From NCBI GenBank assembly GCA_022606425.2, contig JAHDVF020000518.1, positions 1 to 64,000 of the forward strand: DNA of 64,000 nt. Direction: 5' to 3'. Every line of letters begins with the position of its first letter. The stretch's first letter is position 1. The notes below the pieces were generated by a model. The model was not told the DNA's origin. It saw only the letters and a program-made list of their open reading frames with translations, and searched no databases. The translations under genes and the position numbers were made by a program. Positions 1 through 9,865 of this stretch are shown here, one piece after another. The stretch comes from Lepidostoma basale. Its lineage: Eukaryota > Arthropoda > Insecta > Trichoptera > Lepidostomatidae.

Positions 1-25
1 TGGTGTGGTGTAGAATTCACGGGAC

Positions 26-668
26 GTTAAAATGGCGACAGATCAGCTACCGATCTCATTACCAATTTCTTTAGATTAATGAGGGGATATTTAGAGATTT
101 CGGCCAAACTGGAGAAAGTTGGTATTTTAGTTCTTGATAGATATCTCCGACAGCATAGATTTTTTTACTTGCCGGCCACTAGAACCAACCTGACTCTGGT
201 GACACCGATGGGAAGAGAAATCATTCTGCAGGACACAATATCCGCTGAGATAGACGTATTTCATAAAGGGTATTTTATTAAGCGCTTTCTATCTTTAAAT
301 TTAAATAAAACAAAGTGTGTGTGTGTGATATCATCGAAATTTTTATTTCTTTTGAAAGGCCTATCGATGCCATTATGTATTTTATCATTTGCAGGTATCG
401 TTGAACGCTGTATCCATCTATGGTGATTTGACAAAACAAACTGAATAAAGAACAGCCAATTTGACAGATGTCACTTCAATAATATGGCCGCTATCAACTG
501 TCAAAGTTTGTAAGTCCCTATTGGAAGATCCTTTATTAGTAAAAGTACGTTCAAAAGACGAATATTCTTTACTTTAGATAGTATCTTGTCTTCCTAAAAT
601 CGAACCATCTCTCATGCGTTTGTGTTATTGTATTATATGCAATATTATATTTTACCTTTTGACCAGTT
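26..668 (+). mobile_element. LINE-I 3' end (Jockey/CR1-like), split by a 270-bp insert
   Basis: The + strand reads the last part of a non-LTR reverse-transcriptase ORF with the motif FYLPATRTNL followed by SAEIDVFH (to about 262). The same sequence is uninterrupted at 10862-11345, where IDVFH runs straight into the segment that here resumes at 533. It is a 5'-truncated dead copy with stops upstream of 79. The family is Jockey/CR1-like by inference from the C-terminal motif order; only the 3' end is present. Confidence 0.65.
263..532. mobile_element. Unclassified 270-bp insert in LINE-I
   Basis: Alignment by eye to the intact LINE-I copy at 10862-11345 shows these 270 bases are extra. The ends read AAAGGG...ATCCTTT, a weak inverted repeat, and the flanks show no target duplication. 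It contains a short (GT)n run near 315. I do not recognise the family. Confidence 0.35.
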
Positions 669-751
669 GTAAATAAGCTATTAATTATTAGAGTAAAAGA
701 AATAGAAGACCAAAAAGAACATGACATGAAAAAATATGTTTCGATCTTAGG

Positions 752-1030
752 AATTAGTTTACCACAAAGCGAACCATTTTGGCGGGTTCTTGGGATGCCA
801 CTTGGGCATTTATTGTTTACAACTTTTTTTATATAAAACACGTCATTTGAACCCAATTACTACATACAAATGGTTTTAAGCTATTATTAGTTTTAAGCTA
901 TTAAGTGATAAGCAACTTATCTACCGCTATTTTATTGTCACGTGAATTCTACACCAGATCAAAGACAGCGTGACAATAACACTAGACCTTCGATATGGCC
1001 ATAATAGCTCTTGCCACTCTTCCACAAAGG
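752..1030 (-). mobile_element. SINE1 copy, long-tail form
   Basis: On the minus strand a degenerate tRNA-like head (about 970-1030) is followed by the family body, with the shared stretch GTGTAGAATTCACGTGA at about 940-956. The tail extends to about 752 and resembles those of the copies at 48695-48992 and 52478-52735. Box A and box B are mutated, so this copy is presumably silent. Confidence 0.6.
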
Positions 1031-1076
1031 TTGCCTTAAATTTATGAATATAAAGTAAAGAAAACACTTTGTATTT

Positions 1077-1180
1077 CTTCTATATCGCCATATTTTGTGT
1101 TGTAGATGTTTTATGTTTTCCTTTTTTTATATACTTTGTATACAACACTCACTTTTTAAACAAATTAAAATTAAATATCA
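1077..1180 (-). repeat. P1 terminal repeat, inverted, abutting PLE endonuclease
   Basis: The segment is the reverse complement of the part of P1 that follows the ribozyme-like motif (compare 1481-1545 and 40538-40600). It runs up to TTAAATATCA at 1171-1180, which is exactly where the predicted cleavage site lies in the other copies, and then switches to endonuclease sequence. Confidence 0.6.
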
Positions 1181-1314
1181 AAGATCATTCATTTAATGAA
1201 GATAATGGCGTTGAAATTTTGCATGTTATTAAAATAAATAAAACTTTGAACAATCTCGAAATTTTGAAATTTTATAAATTAAAAAAGCAAATAAAAATAA
1301 AGAAAATATTTTAA
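1180..1314 (+). pseudogene. Penelope-like element GIY-YIG endonuclease, C-terminal remnant
   Basis: The frame starting at 1180 reads KDHSF, GVEILH and LNNLEILKFYKL. The first two motifs recur in the remnant at 37218-37365. The order 'DHSF...EILH...LNxLE' is typical of the end of the GIY-YIG domain in Penelope-like retroelements (family knowledge). No catalytic residues are kept, because the N-terminal half is missing. The apparent ORF begins upstream in P1 repeat sequence, so its first 37 codons are not part of the enzyme. The true gene is 5'-truncated. Confidence 0.6.
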
Positions 1315-1354
1315 TTAATCAAATAAATTTAACGTCAAGTGCAATCTTTATTTA

Positions 1355-1545
1355 ATTTAACAATTTAAAATGTGAAGGTATCATAGTGTTTCGGCCGAAA
1401 CAATGGAATATTTAATTTTATAATATTTTAAATATCTATATAATATCACTAAGGAAGGACTGGGTAGTCCGACACATGTTTGATATTTAATTTTAACTTG
1501 TTTAAAAAGTGAGTATTTATATGAAAAAAAGAAAAATAAATTATA
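1355..1545 (+). repeat. P5-type end followed by a P1 terminal repeat
   Basis: Positions 1355-1415 match the outer end of P5 copies (ATCATAGTGTTTCGGCC, also near 59387). Positions 1416-1545 are a P1 repeat carrying a decayed hammerhead-like motif at 1442-1487. Two P families are joined here, which suggests nested insertion. Confidence 0.55.
1442..1487 (+). ncRNA. Decayed hammerhead ribozyme-like motif (P1)
   Basis: Stem I is intact (AATATCA 1442-1448 with TGATATT 1481-1487). The core is changed to CTAAGGA, stem II GGAC/GTCC is perfect, and GAAAC has become GACAC. The triplet is GTT instead of GTC. The fold is kept but the core is mutated, so activity is unlikely. Confidence 0.45.
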
Positions 1546-1557
1546 TAACAGCTAATT

Positions 1558-2015
1558 AAAAAAACGGTGGATACGTATAATATAAATTAAATAAACACAA
1601 AAGTCCGGATCGTCCATGTCAACATGTGCAACATCGGAAAAACATTACGTGTTATTACATTATATGCTAAATTAAAAAAAAAACGGTGGATTCGTGGAAC
1701 ATAAATTAAATAGACAAATGTGCACCATCTAAAATAACATTTTGTATTAAATTATTTTTATTTTGTTATTTTATTTTATATCATTGTATTTTATATTATT
1801 TGTTTTAGATTTATTTTGTGGATGTTGGAAGATCGAAGTGTGAGCGGGAGATGCCTATTGGTGGCGATGAGGTTCGCAACCCATCACACCGCGTCTCCCG
1901 CGGAACGAAAAGAGAAGGATGGAGTGCCGCATCGGTTAAAGTGTGACAGTCCATTATTTCTGCCTACCCTTTCGGGGAGACGGCGTGATGGTTAGTTAGT
2001 TAGTTGGTTAGAAAA
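1558..2015 (+). mobile_element. LINE-A-short, with duplicated 5' part
   Basis: The copy contains the 5' region of LINE-A (segment ending GGAGTGCCGCATCGGT at about 1938) joined directly to the LINE-A 3' end (TCCATTATTTCTGCC, then the GTGATGGTTAGTTAG tail). The AT-rich 5' leader is present twice (1558-1665 and 1672-1760), each beginning ACGGTGGAT. No protein is expected. It depends on a partner enzyme, presumably LINE-A itself. Confidence 0.7.
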
Positions 2016-2925
2016 ATATTAAGCATTTTGTACTGATTAGTTTTCTTTAAGTTTGTCTTTAACTAAAACTTTGAAGTTATTCTTCCGCCTGTTTTCTTAC
2101 TGCATCAGACCAAACCCTATTTTGACAAGACGGGTAATTTACGATCCAAAGTTAAATTACCCCGGCAGTTAACTCGAAACGCGCAGTTAACCCCTTCTTT
2201 CTCAACAGGTTGGATGTAATTTCGATTTTCATGTAAGCAGTGTTAAAAGTTGAGTTTATGTTCGAGTAACGCCGTTAGGTTAGCGTGGTCTTTGTCGGGT
2301 TTCGCAGGGACGGCGATAGTGCTCGAGACGACACGAAGTGGCTAGCGACAAACTCCCTTTAGGGTGTACGTATACAAGGCGTTAAGTTAAAAAAAAGTAA
2401 AATGCAAAATTAACCTACTTTTAGTTATTTAGGAGTGGGTGGTTTGTGAAAGCAAATACTTTATTGAAGGTTTTTTTTTATATTTTTTTTATTTTAGGGT
2501 AACAAACAGCAAATAAGTATATATATATAAATACACAAAGAAGTACTCAAATAATGCCAATTACATGTTACCACAAATATAAATGAATGAACAGAGTTAA
2601 CATTATAGACATATGAAACGAGATTTAACTAAACTAAAATCAAGATAAAACTAACTAAGGTAATAGTATAAATATTAACAAAAATATAATAATAATAATA
2701 CAAGTAAAGGAATAAAACATTATAGCACTATACTCGTACACACCAAAATGTTGCTACAACTATTTTTTTAAATCATAAGCATTTAGGTGAAAAACATCAA
2801 TTGCATTAAAAGATTTGTTATAAGTGTCGCATATCCGGTACATTGCCGCGCTTTGAGCGTAATTGGGTTGAGCCGTTAGCACTGTAAAAATTCTAATGTC
2901 AATCCCTTTATATAATAATGTGTAT
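2016..2925. other. Unassigned spacer
   Basis: No repeat family or coding pattern was recognised. Positions 2140-2350 are less AT-rich than their surroundings and contain several CpG-rich words; 2460-2800 is AT-rich low complexity. Confidence 0.5.
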
Positions 2926-2928
2926 AAG

Positions 2929-3232
2929 GGTGTTTTTTTTTAGAGGTATAAAAATTTAAAATAAAAAAATGACATTAAAATTATATTAATGTCAATTATA
3001 TTGGTTTTATTTAGCAAATAATTTTATGACATTATTGTTAAAATATGATTTTGGGCATATGAGCGCCACGGCTAGCTCGAATGAAGCGCAAAAGAGAAGT
3101 CAAATTTTCGATTACTTTATCGAGCAACTGGGTAAAATAGCAAAACGTACTGACTACAAATTAACTGTCAACTGTCAAATTGACAGTCTGTAGAAACAAT
3201 GTTGCCGGTCTGTATAATTTTTTAGGGATAGT
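2929..3232 (+). mobile_element. T1 inverted-terminal-repeat DNA element
   Basis: The left end is AGGGTGTTTTTTTTTAGAGG. The right part has the paired block TGTCAAATTGACAGTCTG plus TAGAAACAATGTTGCC, which recurs in both arms at 20546-20972. The internal block around 3065-3140 (GAGCGCCACGGCTAGC and after) is also present there in the opposite orientation. It is non-autonomous with no ORF, and I could not assign a superfamily. Confidence 0.55.
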
Positions 3233-3411
3233 CATAATATTTTACTTAATGTGTCTTCAAAAATAATGACAAAAAAACGCGCACAAAAAAACGTGCGTGC
3301 GCGTAGATGTCCGAGGCCAAAGTCGGGCGCATTACAGCAAGACCATCGTCAATATTGTAATACAGATGATACTAGAGAACAATAAAAAATCAATATAAAA
3401 TATTTAATAAG

Positions 3412-3665
3412 AATAAAAACGTCTGTTTCGTATAAGTTTTATTATATTTTATGTAAATGATATGTTTAGCCTTACCATTGACAAAACCAGTTACCAATAA
3501 TTATTTTTTATACAGATTTTAACCATATTTATTGTTAATTAAAAGGTATACTCTATACTAAGTAATTAAAACGAATGCAAAAACATCCGTTTCCAAGACT
3601 TTTGTGTTATTTGATAAGAATTACATGTTTTGCCTTGCTAAGGTATAATCAAATGTCAAAAATAC
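3412..3665. repeat. P3 inverted-repeat fragments
   Basis: Two diverged minus-orientation P3 arms lie here. One is around 3412-3480 (AAAACGTCTG, then TTTTATTATATTTTATG); the other is around 3605-3660 (ACATGTTTTGCCTTGCTAAGG). P3 is the most abundant P family in the window. Confidence 0.5.
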
Positions 3666-3694
3666 AATTTCTAAAATACATTTGATTAGTATTA

Positions 3695-4085
3695 ATTGTA
3701 TCTCAATAGAGACGTACATGTAAATTGCTTTTTTTTAAAACAGAATATGGTGGCCGGGGGGTTTACAGGACTTATGACCTTGTGTGTCTCAATATAGTAG
3801 CACATATACATCTTCCAAAAATTTGTCAGACGTAGTGGTCGTAAGAAGGGTAGATTGGGGAATGTTATTAACATAAAGCAATCGTTTAACCCAAACAATG
3901 ACAGGTCATAAGTCCTGTAAACGCCTCGCCCGCCATATTCTGTTTCAAAAAAATAAAAAAAGATTTTACATCTTCGTCTCTATTGAGATACAATTAATCC
4001 TTAAAAATGATAAACCCGCAATGAGTAAAATCCAGTATTTGTCTACAAGTATTTGTATACATTCAAAAACAAATTACATTGGATA
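3695..4085. repeat. FB1 fold-back element
   Basis: Long inverted arms (about 3697-3780 and 3895-4000) pair around a loop near 3800-3870. They share ATCTCAATAGAGACG / CGTCTCTATTGAGAT and TACAGGACTTATGACC / GGTCATAAGTCCTGTA. The right side continues into the family's outer segment (AAATCCAGTATTTGT, then TACAAGTATTTGTATAC). The short ORFs here are by-products of the palindrome. Confidence 0.65.
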
Positions 4086-4170
4086 ATGCTTTATAAAGGT
4101 GAAACATATCATTCCTGTAAAATAAAATAAAACTTTTATAAAACAGACGTTTATATTTGTATTATAACAA
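4082..4170 (+). repeat. P3 single arm
   Basis: A diverged + orientation P3 arm: GTGAAACATATCATTCC followed by the AAAACTTTTATAAAACAGACG end. Confidence 0.5.
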
Positions 4171-4785
4171 CTCAACATAAGCATTTTAAATATAGATTTC
4201 TTTCAAAAACACAAAGAAATAAACTCTTTTCGTCGTAAAAATACTAAATGCTCACACGGGAACGCCGCTGAATAAATGAAAACCTGTATCACTGGCAAGT
4301 TATCTTGGAAAGTTTATGTTTGAATTATAGCAACTAGACCATAGCACTTCGGAATTAACTTGTTTTCCATCAATATTATCGGAGTATTATCCACACGAAC
4401 TGACAGCTATGGCGAAATCCAAACTTATACAAAATCAATAAACTTGGAAAATTATTATTTTCCCGAATCGACAAATTTCCTCGATGTTGGCTTACAAACA
4501 GATATGTACCAAGTAGATATAAATTATTAATAATTCTGAAACGTAGAATGTTAAACCTTACTTAATCGTGTCGGACTAAGTCATGGACTTGGATCTTCTG
4601 ACTTAACAAACGAAGGCTCAGGTCTTTTAATTTTCAATTTTATTTTACTAAAAAAAACATTAATTTCTAATTAAGAAAGAAAAAAAACAGTTTTGTCGCC
4701 GGTTTTCAGTCCGCACTCCAGGATGCATTTGGTCTATTGATCATCAGATGGCCTCGCTAAATGGCCAGGCCAACTTCCATTTATA
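4171..4785. other. Unassigned spacer
   Basis: No family was recognised. The last 100 bases (4690-4785) are less AT-rich and may be the edge of an old element. Confidence 0.4.
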
Positions 4786-4862
4786 GCTAACTAACTAATA
4801 ATCTAACTAACTAACTAATAATCACGCCGTCTCTCCGAAGGAGTAGGCATAAAGAATGGACT
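4786..4862 (-). mobile_element. LINE-A 3' end, short fragment
   Basis: Minus-strand tail (CTAACTAACTAA) followed by the terminal block ATCACGCCGTCTCTCC and the start of the WxSIL region. It then stops abruptly against LINE-F sequence. Confidence 0.65.
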
Positions 4863-4864
4863 GA

Positions 4865-5195
4865 ACCGCCGAAATGAAGACACTCCGCGCTGTTCTGGGC
4901 AAAACACTGAGGGACAGGATCAGAAACACAGTAATACGTAAGACCTGCGATACCGAAGATATTGTCAGATGGGGCAGGAAAAAAGACGCTTCTGGCGCGA
5001 CCACGTAGAACTAATGAGCGACGATAGACTCCCCCAAACAGCCGCAAACAACGTGCCAATGGGAACTCGCCAACCCGGAAGATCTGAGAAGAAATGGCGA
5101 GACAGCTGGAATTCTGTGTCCCAGGAGACCTCGACGCCATAAAAACAGATCCACAGATCTATTAAAAGAGGAAGAAGAAGAAGAAGAAGACTTTT
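4865..5195 (+). mobile_element. LINE-F C-terminal fragment with (GAA)n tail
   Basis: The + strand reads, through frame changes, a non-LTR C-terminus with KKWRDSWNSVSQE near the end. It finishes in (GAA)n at 5168-5192. A second copy at 26470-26680 reads PKRWKENWKSTSQ at the same place. Short basic 'RGRP-KRW' tails of this type are common at the ends of LINE ORFs. Confidence 0.5.
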
Positions 5196-5214
5196 CTTTT
5201 CCGACATATTTCTC

Positions 5215-5660
5215 TAGCTTCAATCTTTTGTTTTCACTTTGTCCCAAAACTCATCTTTACTCGCCTCATTTTCGTTGTTACTAGGGGCGTATCCAATTAA
5301 AAGGAAAACTCTTGTTAACCAGATCTTGAAGCAAATCCACATGAGTCTTGGGCTAACACATTTATATCCTTTCATACATTCTACCATCCTTGAAGCTAGC
5401 ACTGCCGCCACGCCTTGGCATGCTCTGTGGTCATTCGGTACACCCGACCACAGAACAAGCTTATCCGCATACTCCAAGGAACTAAACTATTTCATCATAC
5501 ATTCAGTCACACATAAAACATCTAAACACTTATTATCCATTTCTGCACACATCTCATTCAACTTTCCTTCCATACCTCCCCTTATATTCCATGTACCGAT
5601 GTGGCACTCCACCCTTCTCTCTTCGCTCCTGCGGGAGATGCGGTCATTTATTTATAATTT
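5215..5660 (-). pseudogene. LINE-A endonuclease (EEP/APE-type) domain, 5' piece
   Basis: The minus strand from 5597 reads GTWNIRGG, the opening motif of the endonuclease/exonuclease/phosphatase domain that LINEs use to nick target DNA. The same frame continues through LVLWSGVPNDHRACQGVA (about 5400-5450) to VFLLIGYAPSNNE and stops at 5220. There is one in-frame stop near 5478. Upstream, 5600-5640 matches the 5' half of every LINE-A-short copy, which identifies this as the 5' part of LINE-A. It is the only copy here that shows the endonuclease; the reverse transcriptase is absent. The long + strand frame over this region is antisense and not a gene. Confidence 0.65.
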
Positions 5661-5878
5661 TACTACATTCTTCTTCCACTGTCATGTAAGATCTCTCCGA
5701 CGTTGACTATCATCAGATAGTAGGCAGAGAGTACCCCTTAAGGAGGAAGCTGCCTACGAAAGAAATACCTGGCATCAAATGATAAGAAAAGTCGATCCCG
5801 AGTAACGGGAAGAGGCGAGAGAAAAGACAAAAGTGTGGCCAGAGGTAACATTTGACCGATCGAGAAGTTTTAAATCGG
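5661..5878. other. Unassigned sequence between LINE-A and SINE2
   Basis: About 220 bases of moderate GC content. It could be leftover LINE sequence, but I cannot place it. Confidence 0.35.
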
Positions 5879-6060
5879 GTGGTGGTCTAGGGGATAAAAC
5901 GCTTGGCTCCTGATCCAGGGGACATGGGTTCAAGCCTGGACACGACCAGATTCCTTCTTAATAATAATGAGCTATTTTCTGCTCACATTGAAGATTGTAA
6001 AATAAATTTTAATATCATTGATTTGGATTCTTGGTATTAGTCTTAAAAAAAATTTATTAA
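5879..6060 (+). mobile_element. SINE2 copy
   Basis: The tRNA-like head has box A-like GTGGTCTAGGGG and box B-like GGGTTCAAGCC (5924-5934). A body of about 110 bases and a poly(A) run follow. The second copy is at 10265-10438 on the minus strand. It is a SINE head and not a tRNA gene, because the body and A-tail are shared. Confidence 0.65.
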
Positions 6061-6570
6061 AAAAAAAAAAAAAAAATTTTAATTAAAAAAATAATAATTC
6101 TACTATGAGCTAGGTAAATAAATGTCTAACCGTTTTACTTATGTAAATAGCAATAAAACATTATCAAGTACAACTAAAAAACGTAATTTATGTCTGTTGT
6201 CTGTGAACAATTCCCCCAATAAATTTTATTCCTGGCGATTCCATCTGTAATAAAAGTGAAAACACTTTATTTGTTTGAGATTTTATAGGCCCACGGTTCG
6301 ATTTATGACAAACGCGAGCATTTATTACCCCAGCTGTAAAAGGATAACCGCCGCTGTACTGCTGTACCAGTGGAATAATGAGGAATGGAGAATACATTTT
6401 GATGAAGTACTTACGGGTTGCTTGCACGCGATGAAAATTTATTGGCTACTTCTAACCGTTACAAACTGAAAGTAATTCTCCGGTAGCATTGTTTATTGGT
6501 TCGGTATTACACCTTATAACATCTTGTTTGTCTTAAGAAATTTTTAAGCTTTTAATGTGTTTTAATATCA
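6061..6570. other. Unassigned spacer with poly(A) run
   Basis: It begins with A-rich sequence (6050-6095). A 79-codon minus-strand frame at 6188-6427 and an overlapping 64-codon + frame have no recognisable motif or splice context, so I do not call them genes. Confidence 0.4.
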
Positions 6571-6759
6571 TACAGCTAAAAAATGTCTTTAGTCACAAAT
6601 AGGAAACCTTTTGATTGTTCAATTAATCTCTTACTCCTCATTATGATTATGATTAATATATTCAACGCGGCATTGTGAAATTCCATAGTAATGTACTTAG
6701 TAAATTGAAAAAATACTTTCATTAATCCACTACTTATTAAAAAAAATAGTAGGGTCATA

Positions 6760-7015
6760 TACTGCTTGGGGAAAAGTACCAGCTTCTCCAACTGATATTG
6801 GAGGGGAAAATTGAGGGACGCCGAGGGACCGGAAGGAGACAAATGTCCTGGCTGCGAAACGTGAGGGAGTGGACCGGCATCCGAAGTGTGGAGGAGCTGT
6901 TCCGAGTGGCGCAGGGCAGGGACAGGTTCGCCGAGGTGATCGCCAACGTTGGGGGGACCCGACAGGGCATTCTTCGGTGTGACAGTCAAAGCCCCATACC
7001 ACTCGGCCACAAAGG
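6760..7015 (+). pseudogene. LINE-C reverse-transcriptase C-terminal fragment
   Basis: An open + frame from 6798 reads RRQMSWLRNVREWTG, then SVEELFRVAQ and RFAEVIANVGGTRQG. This is a common ending of arthropod LINE ORFs (seen often, exact clade unsure). Other copies are at 14890-15110, 19462-19650 and 28385-28545. It is 5'-truncated with no catalytic core. Confidence 0.6.
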
Positions 7016-7292
7016 TCGTCACGAATATACGTATTGTATCAATTAATTTTGTAAAACAATAAATTAAGTGTTTGATAAAATTAAAGACGTTAAAAACCAT
7101 AATTATTTATATTATAAAAAAGTTTTCTCTCCACTAAAGTTTATATTGAAAAAAATCAACTAAAAATGAGGTCTCCTTACGTGGTCGACCTTTAATATTT
7201 GATCGTGCCAGGTTTTCCTTGGTCTTTCATTGTTTTTGTTCCGTTTTCTTTTATTTTTGTTCGTTACGTTCTCGAGCATATGCATTGTGTAC

Positions 7293-7830
7293 ATTTCGAA
7301 TAACTTTCAAATCAAATCAAATCAGTTTATTTTCTCAAAAGATATTAAAAACATTTATTATAGTTTAAGACATCTTTTGGGAACAGGTACAATATAATAC
7401 ATAAACTCGTATAATACCAGGAAAGCGTGAGAGATGGTTCGACATTAGGAATACACGATACTCTCCAAAGTCAAGAGTATTTGTCTTCTAAACGTACTTT
7501 CACGAATATGAAAGAAATCGATCTCCGAAGCGATCATGTTTAGCAGTTTGATTGCTCTCCCCACCGGCATCACCAGAGGCAGGTTGGTTCTGCATGCTGA
7601 GAGATAAAACAGTCTATGCTGACTCTGTCAACGATAAACATCCGGAACATAAAGATGGATAGCCTCCAAGATGACGGAATTCTCAAAGAATCCCCTGAGA
7701 AGTCTGAAGAAATGGGTAAGTGTAAACCCATCCCTTTTTATCTGTAAACTATTGGTCCCCAGCATGCCCAAGAGGAATACATTGGGATAAAGCCACCTTT
7801 CTGAGAGAGTAGAAGCATTTGTCTCTATCT
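7293..7830 (-). pseudogene. LINE-I C-terminal region with (TTGAT)n tail
   Basis: The minus strand reads LLGMLGTNSLQIKRD, LTHFFRLLRGFFENS, then LFYLSACRTNLPLV and EIDFFH. The 3' UTR and ATTTGATTTGATTT tail follow (plus-strand 7300-7325). It shares all these blocks with 10862-11345 and 37366-37575. At least one frame break lies near 7600. Confidence 0.65.
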
Positions 7831-7859
7831 GATCTTATTCAAAATATTCTATAACTATA

Positions 7860-8400
7860 TCTTTGACGACATTCAAATTTTTGCCTGTTTATAATATGAT
7901 TTTGTGTACATTTATTTCTAACTAACAAAAAATAGTTTATCATGAAATATCAGCACAATTTGAATTTAAATTATAAAATGAAAACTTCAAGGACGAATAT
8001 AATTATCCTTTGAATATAATTTTTTTTCTAACAAAAATTTCGTCACAAAGGGGAAATGGGAAAAAATTAAAATAAGCGTTTTTTGTACATCAAAAACACA
8101 ACTTTAACGATATGCAAATTGAAATCTAAATTCGTTACTTAGATCAACATGTTTTTTTGACTCGGCGCGAGACAAATAATGTCTCTTTCGTCTTTTTCTA
8201 ATTTTGGAAGCATAACTTTGTTATTTTTTTGTAAATTGCTACCAAAGCAAAGCGGCCTTTAAGATTAACGATGATTTCAAAGCTAATCTAAAATGAATTA
8301 CTTTTAATAAAAAGGTAAGTATGATATTTTAAATTTGTTAAACAAAGATTCAAAACTCTTATTACTCCATTGCGGATTCGATATTTTTATGATTCTTAAT
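7860..8400. other. Unassigned AT-rich spacer
   Basis: No repeat family or coding signal was recognised. An isolated AAGGTAAGTAT splice-donor-like word at 8311 has no open frame upstream. Confidence 0.45.
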
Positions 8401-8404
8401 GTAT

Positions 8405-8515
8405 ACGAATGAAAACGTCAGTTTTCTAGATATTTTAATATATTTTATGGGAATGCGATGTTTCGCCCTTCTAAGGCATTATCAAATGGGACACATTTGA
8501 TAATATGTAGTTTTA
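8405..8515 (-). repeat. P3 arm
   Basis: A P3 minus-orientation arm: AACGTCAGTTTTCTAG, GGGAATGCGATGTTTCGC and CCTTCTAAGGCATTATC. The matching + arm lies at 9358-9500, so an FB1 hairpin and a LINE-A piece now separate the two halves of one inverted pair. Confidence 0.6.
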
Positions 8516-8520
8516 CATCA

Positions 8521-8932
8521 TTCATGATTTAATTGTATCTCAATAGAGACGATGATGCAAATTGGAAACTGAATATGGTTGATCAAGGTGTTTACAGGAC
8601 TTATGACCTGTCATTGGTGGGTTAAGCGCACGCTTTATGTAATTAAAACAATCCCCATTCCACATTTTTCTTTATGACCATGTCAGACAAATTTTTGGAA
8701 GTTTTTGTCTTACATGGTCATAAAAAAAAGGTGGAATGGGAAATGTTTTAATTACATAAAGCGTGCGCTTAACCCAACCAATTACAGGTCATAAGTCCTG
8801 TGTTTGATCAACCATATTCAGTTTCACTGTGTCAACCATATTCAGTTTCACTGTGTCCTGTGTTTGATCAACCATATTCAGTTTCAAGTTTACATCTTCG
8901 TCTCTATTGAGATACAATTAAATCATGAATTA
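8521..8932. repeat. FB1 large near-perfect hairpin
   Basis: Inverted arms of roughly 180 bp run from TTCATGATTTAATTGTATC (8521) to its complement ending at 8932. They pair around a small loop near 8700. The right arm contains a local duplication of TTTGATCAACCATATTCAG (three occurrences, 8795-8880). A transcript would form a long double-stranded RNA. Confidence 0.7.
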
Positions 8933-9000
8933 ATAACCCACGGTGGGTGAAATCCAGTATTCGTATACAAGTATAAGTATACATTCCCAAAAAATATTTC
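8932..9000 (+). repeat. FB1 outer segment
   Basis: The family's outer block (CACGGTGGGTGAAATCCAG, TATACAAGTATAAGTATAC) is on the right side only. Confidence 0.55.
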
Positions 9001-9029
9001 ACATCATTGTTCAAGAAACAATAAACTAA

Positions 9030-9357
9030 TCTTAACTAACTAACTAACTAACCATCACGCCGTCTCTCTGGAGGGGTAGGCAGAAATATTGGAACGCCAC
9101 ACTGTTATGTCCTGACATACTTCTCTCGCTTCTTCTACATTCATTCATCTCGTCATGCACGCATGTTGATTTCTCCGACTCCTCACGAGACCGACATTTA
9201 ATATTTGATTGATTTGATCGTGCCAAGTTTTCCTTGGTCTTCCTCTATTTCTATCTCCGTTCACGTTGTTTACATAAACCTTCTTCACCATTCTGTCTTT
9301 ACTCATTCTTTCCATGTGTCGAAACCATCGTAACTATCCTTTCATTATTTTGATTAT
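9030..9357 (-). mobile_element. LINE-A 3' fragment
   Basis: The (TAAC)n tail at 9030-9052 is followed on the minus strand by the coding end (SVAF/SILS-like terminus, CMNE, NQSNIK region) in two shifted frames. It was inserted into a P3 element, whose arms lie on both sides. Confidence 0.65.
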
Positions 9358-9500
9358 AACACTTAATGCCTTAGAAGGGCGAAACATGTCATTCCCATAA
9401 AATTTAATAAAACTTCTGGAAAACCGACGTTTTCATTCGTATTAATTATTTAATATGTAGTTTTACATCATTGTTCAAGAAACAATAAATATGTTCATAA
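9358..9500 (+). repeat. P3 arm, plus orientation
   Basis: Contains AATGCCTTAGAAGGGCG then AAACATGTCATTCCC and the AACTTCTGGAAAACCGACG end, plus the common flank GTTCAAGAAACAATAAA. Stem II (GCC...GGC) and GAAACATGTC are kept; the CUGANGA core is not. Confidence 0.6.
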
Positions 9501-9552
9501 TACTTTATTCTTCTCTACATTCCTTTCTGTTAACATAATCATTAAAATACGG

Positions 9553-9755
9553 GCTTCATGGCAGAGTGGAAACAGCTATGACCTCCACACCGAAGGTCCC
9601 GATTTCGATCCCTAGTTGTCTCACGCTGTCTTGGTCTGGTAGAATACTAGTGAATATAGCAATAGACTACTTATCTATCACATGTCATGAGAAAAAATAG
9701 AAAAAATATATATAATATACAGTTATTGGATTCAAATAATCTGTATTGTGTGTGT
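9553..9755 (+). mobile_element. SINE1 copy
   Basis: The head has TGGCAGAGTGGAAAC (box A-like) and the box B region ATTTCGATCCC. The body (CATGTCATGAGAA, CAGTTATTGGATTCAAA) follows. A LINE-I fragment begins directly after it. Confidence 0.65.
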
Positions 9756-9756
9756 G

Positions 9757-9865
9757 CAGATTGGTTCTAGTGGCCGGTAGGTAAAACAATCTGTGATGTC
9801 ACTGTAGGAGATATCTATCAGGAACAAAAACACCAACATCTTCCAGCACGAGCTTTTAAAAAGTA
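9757..9865 (-). mobile_element. LINE-I small fragment
   Basis: The reverse complement matches 108-190 (the GGTTCTAGTGGCCGGTAG block, antisense of FYLPATRT). An isolated piece. Confidence 0.55.

Noticed and set aside
2003..2016. TTAG repeats as telomeric sequence
   Set aside because: The unit is GTTA of four bases at LINE-A 3' ends, not the five-base TTAGG insect telomere unit.
5239..5706. 155-codon + strand frame
   Set aside because: Antisense of the LINE-A endonuclease on the minus strand, where the GTWNIR motif is found.
8305..8316. AAGGTAAGTAT as an exon end
   Set aside because: All three frames upstream have stops within a few codons and no acceptor is apparent.
8528..8570. FB1 GACGAAGATGC...GAAAC as another hammerhead family
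   Set aside because: No stem II can form between the two parts and no GUC follows in the right place.
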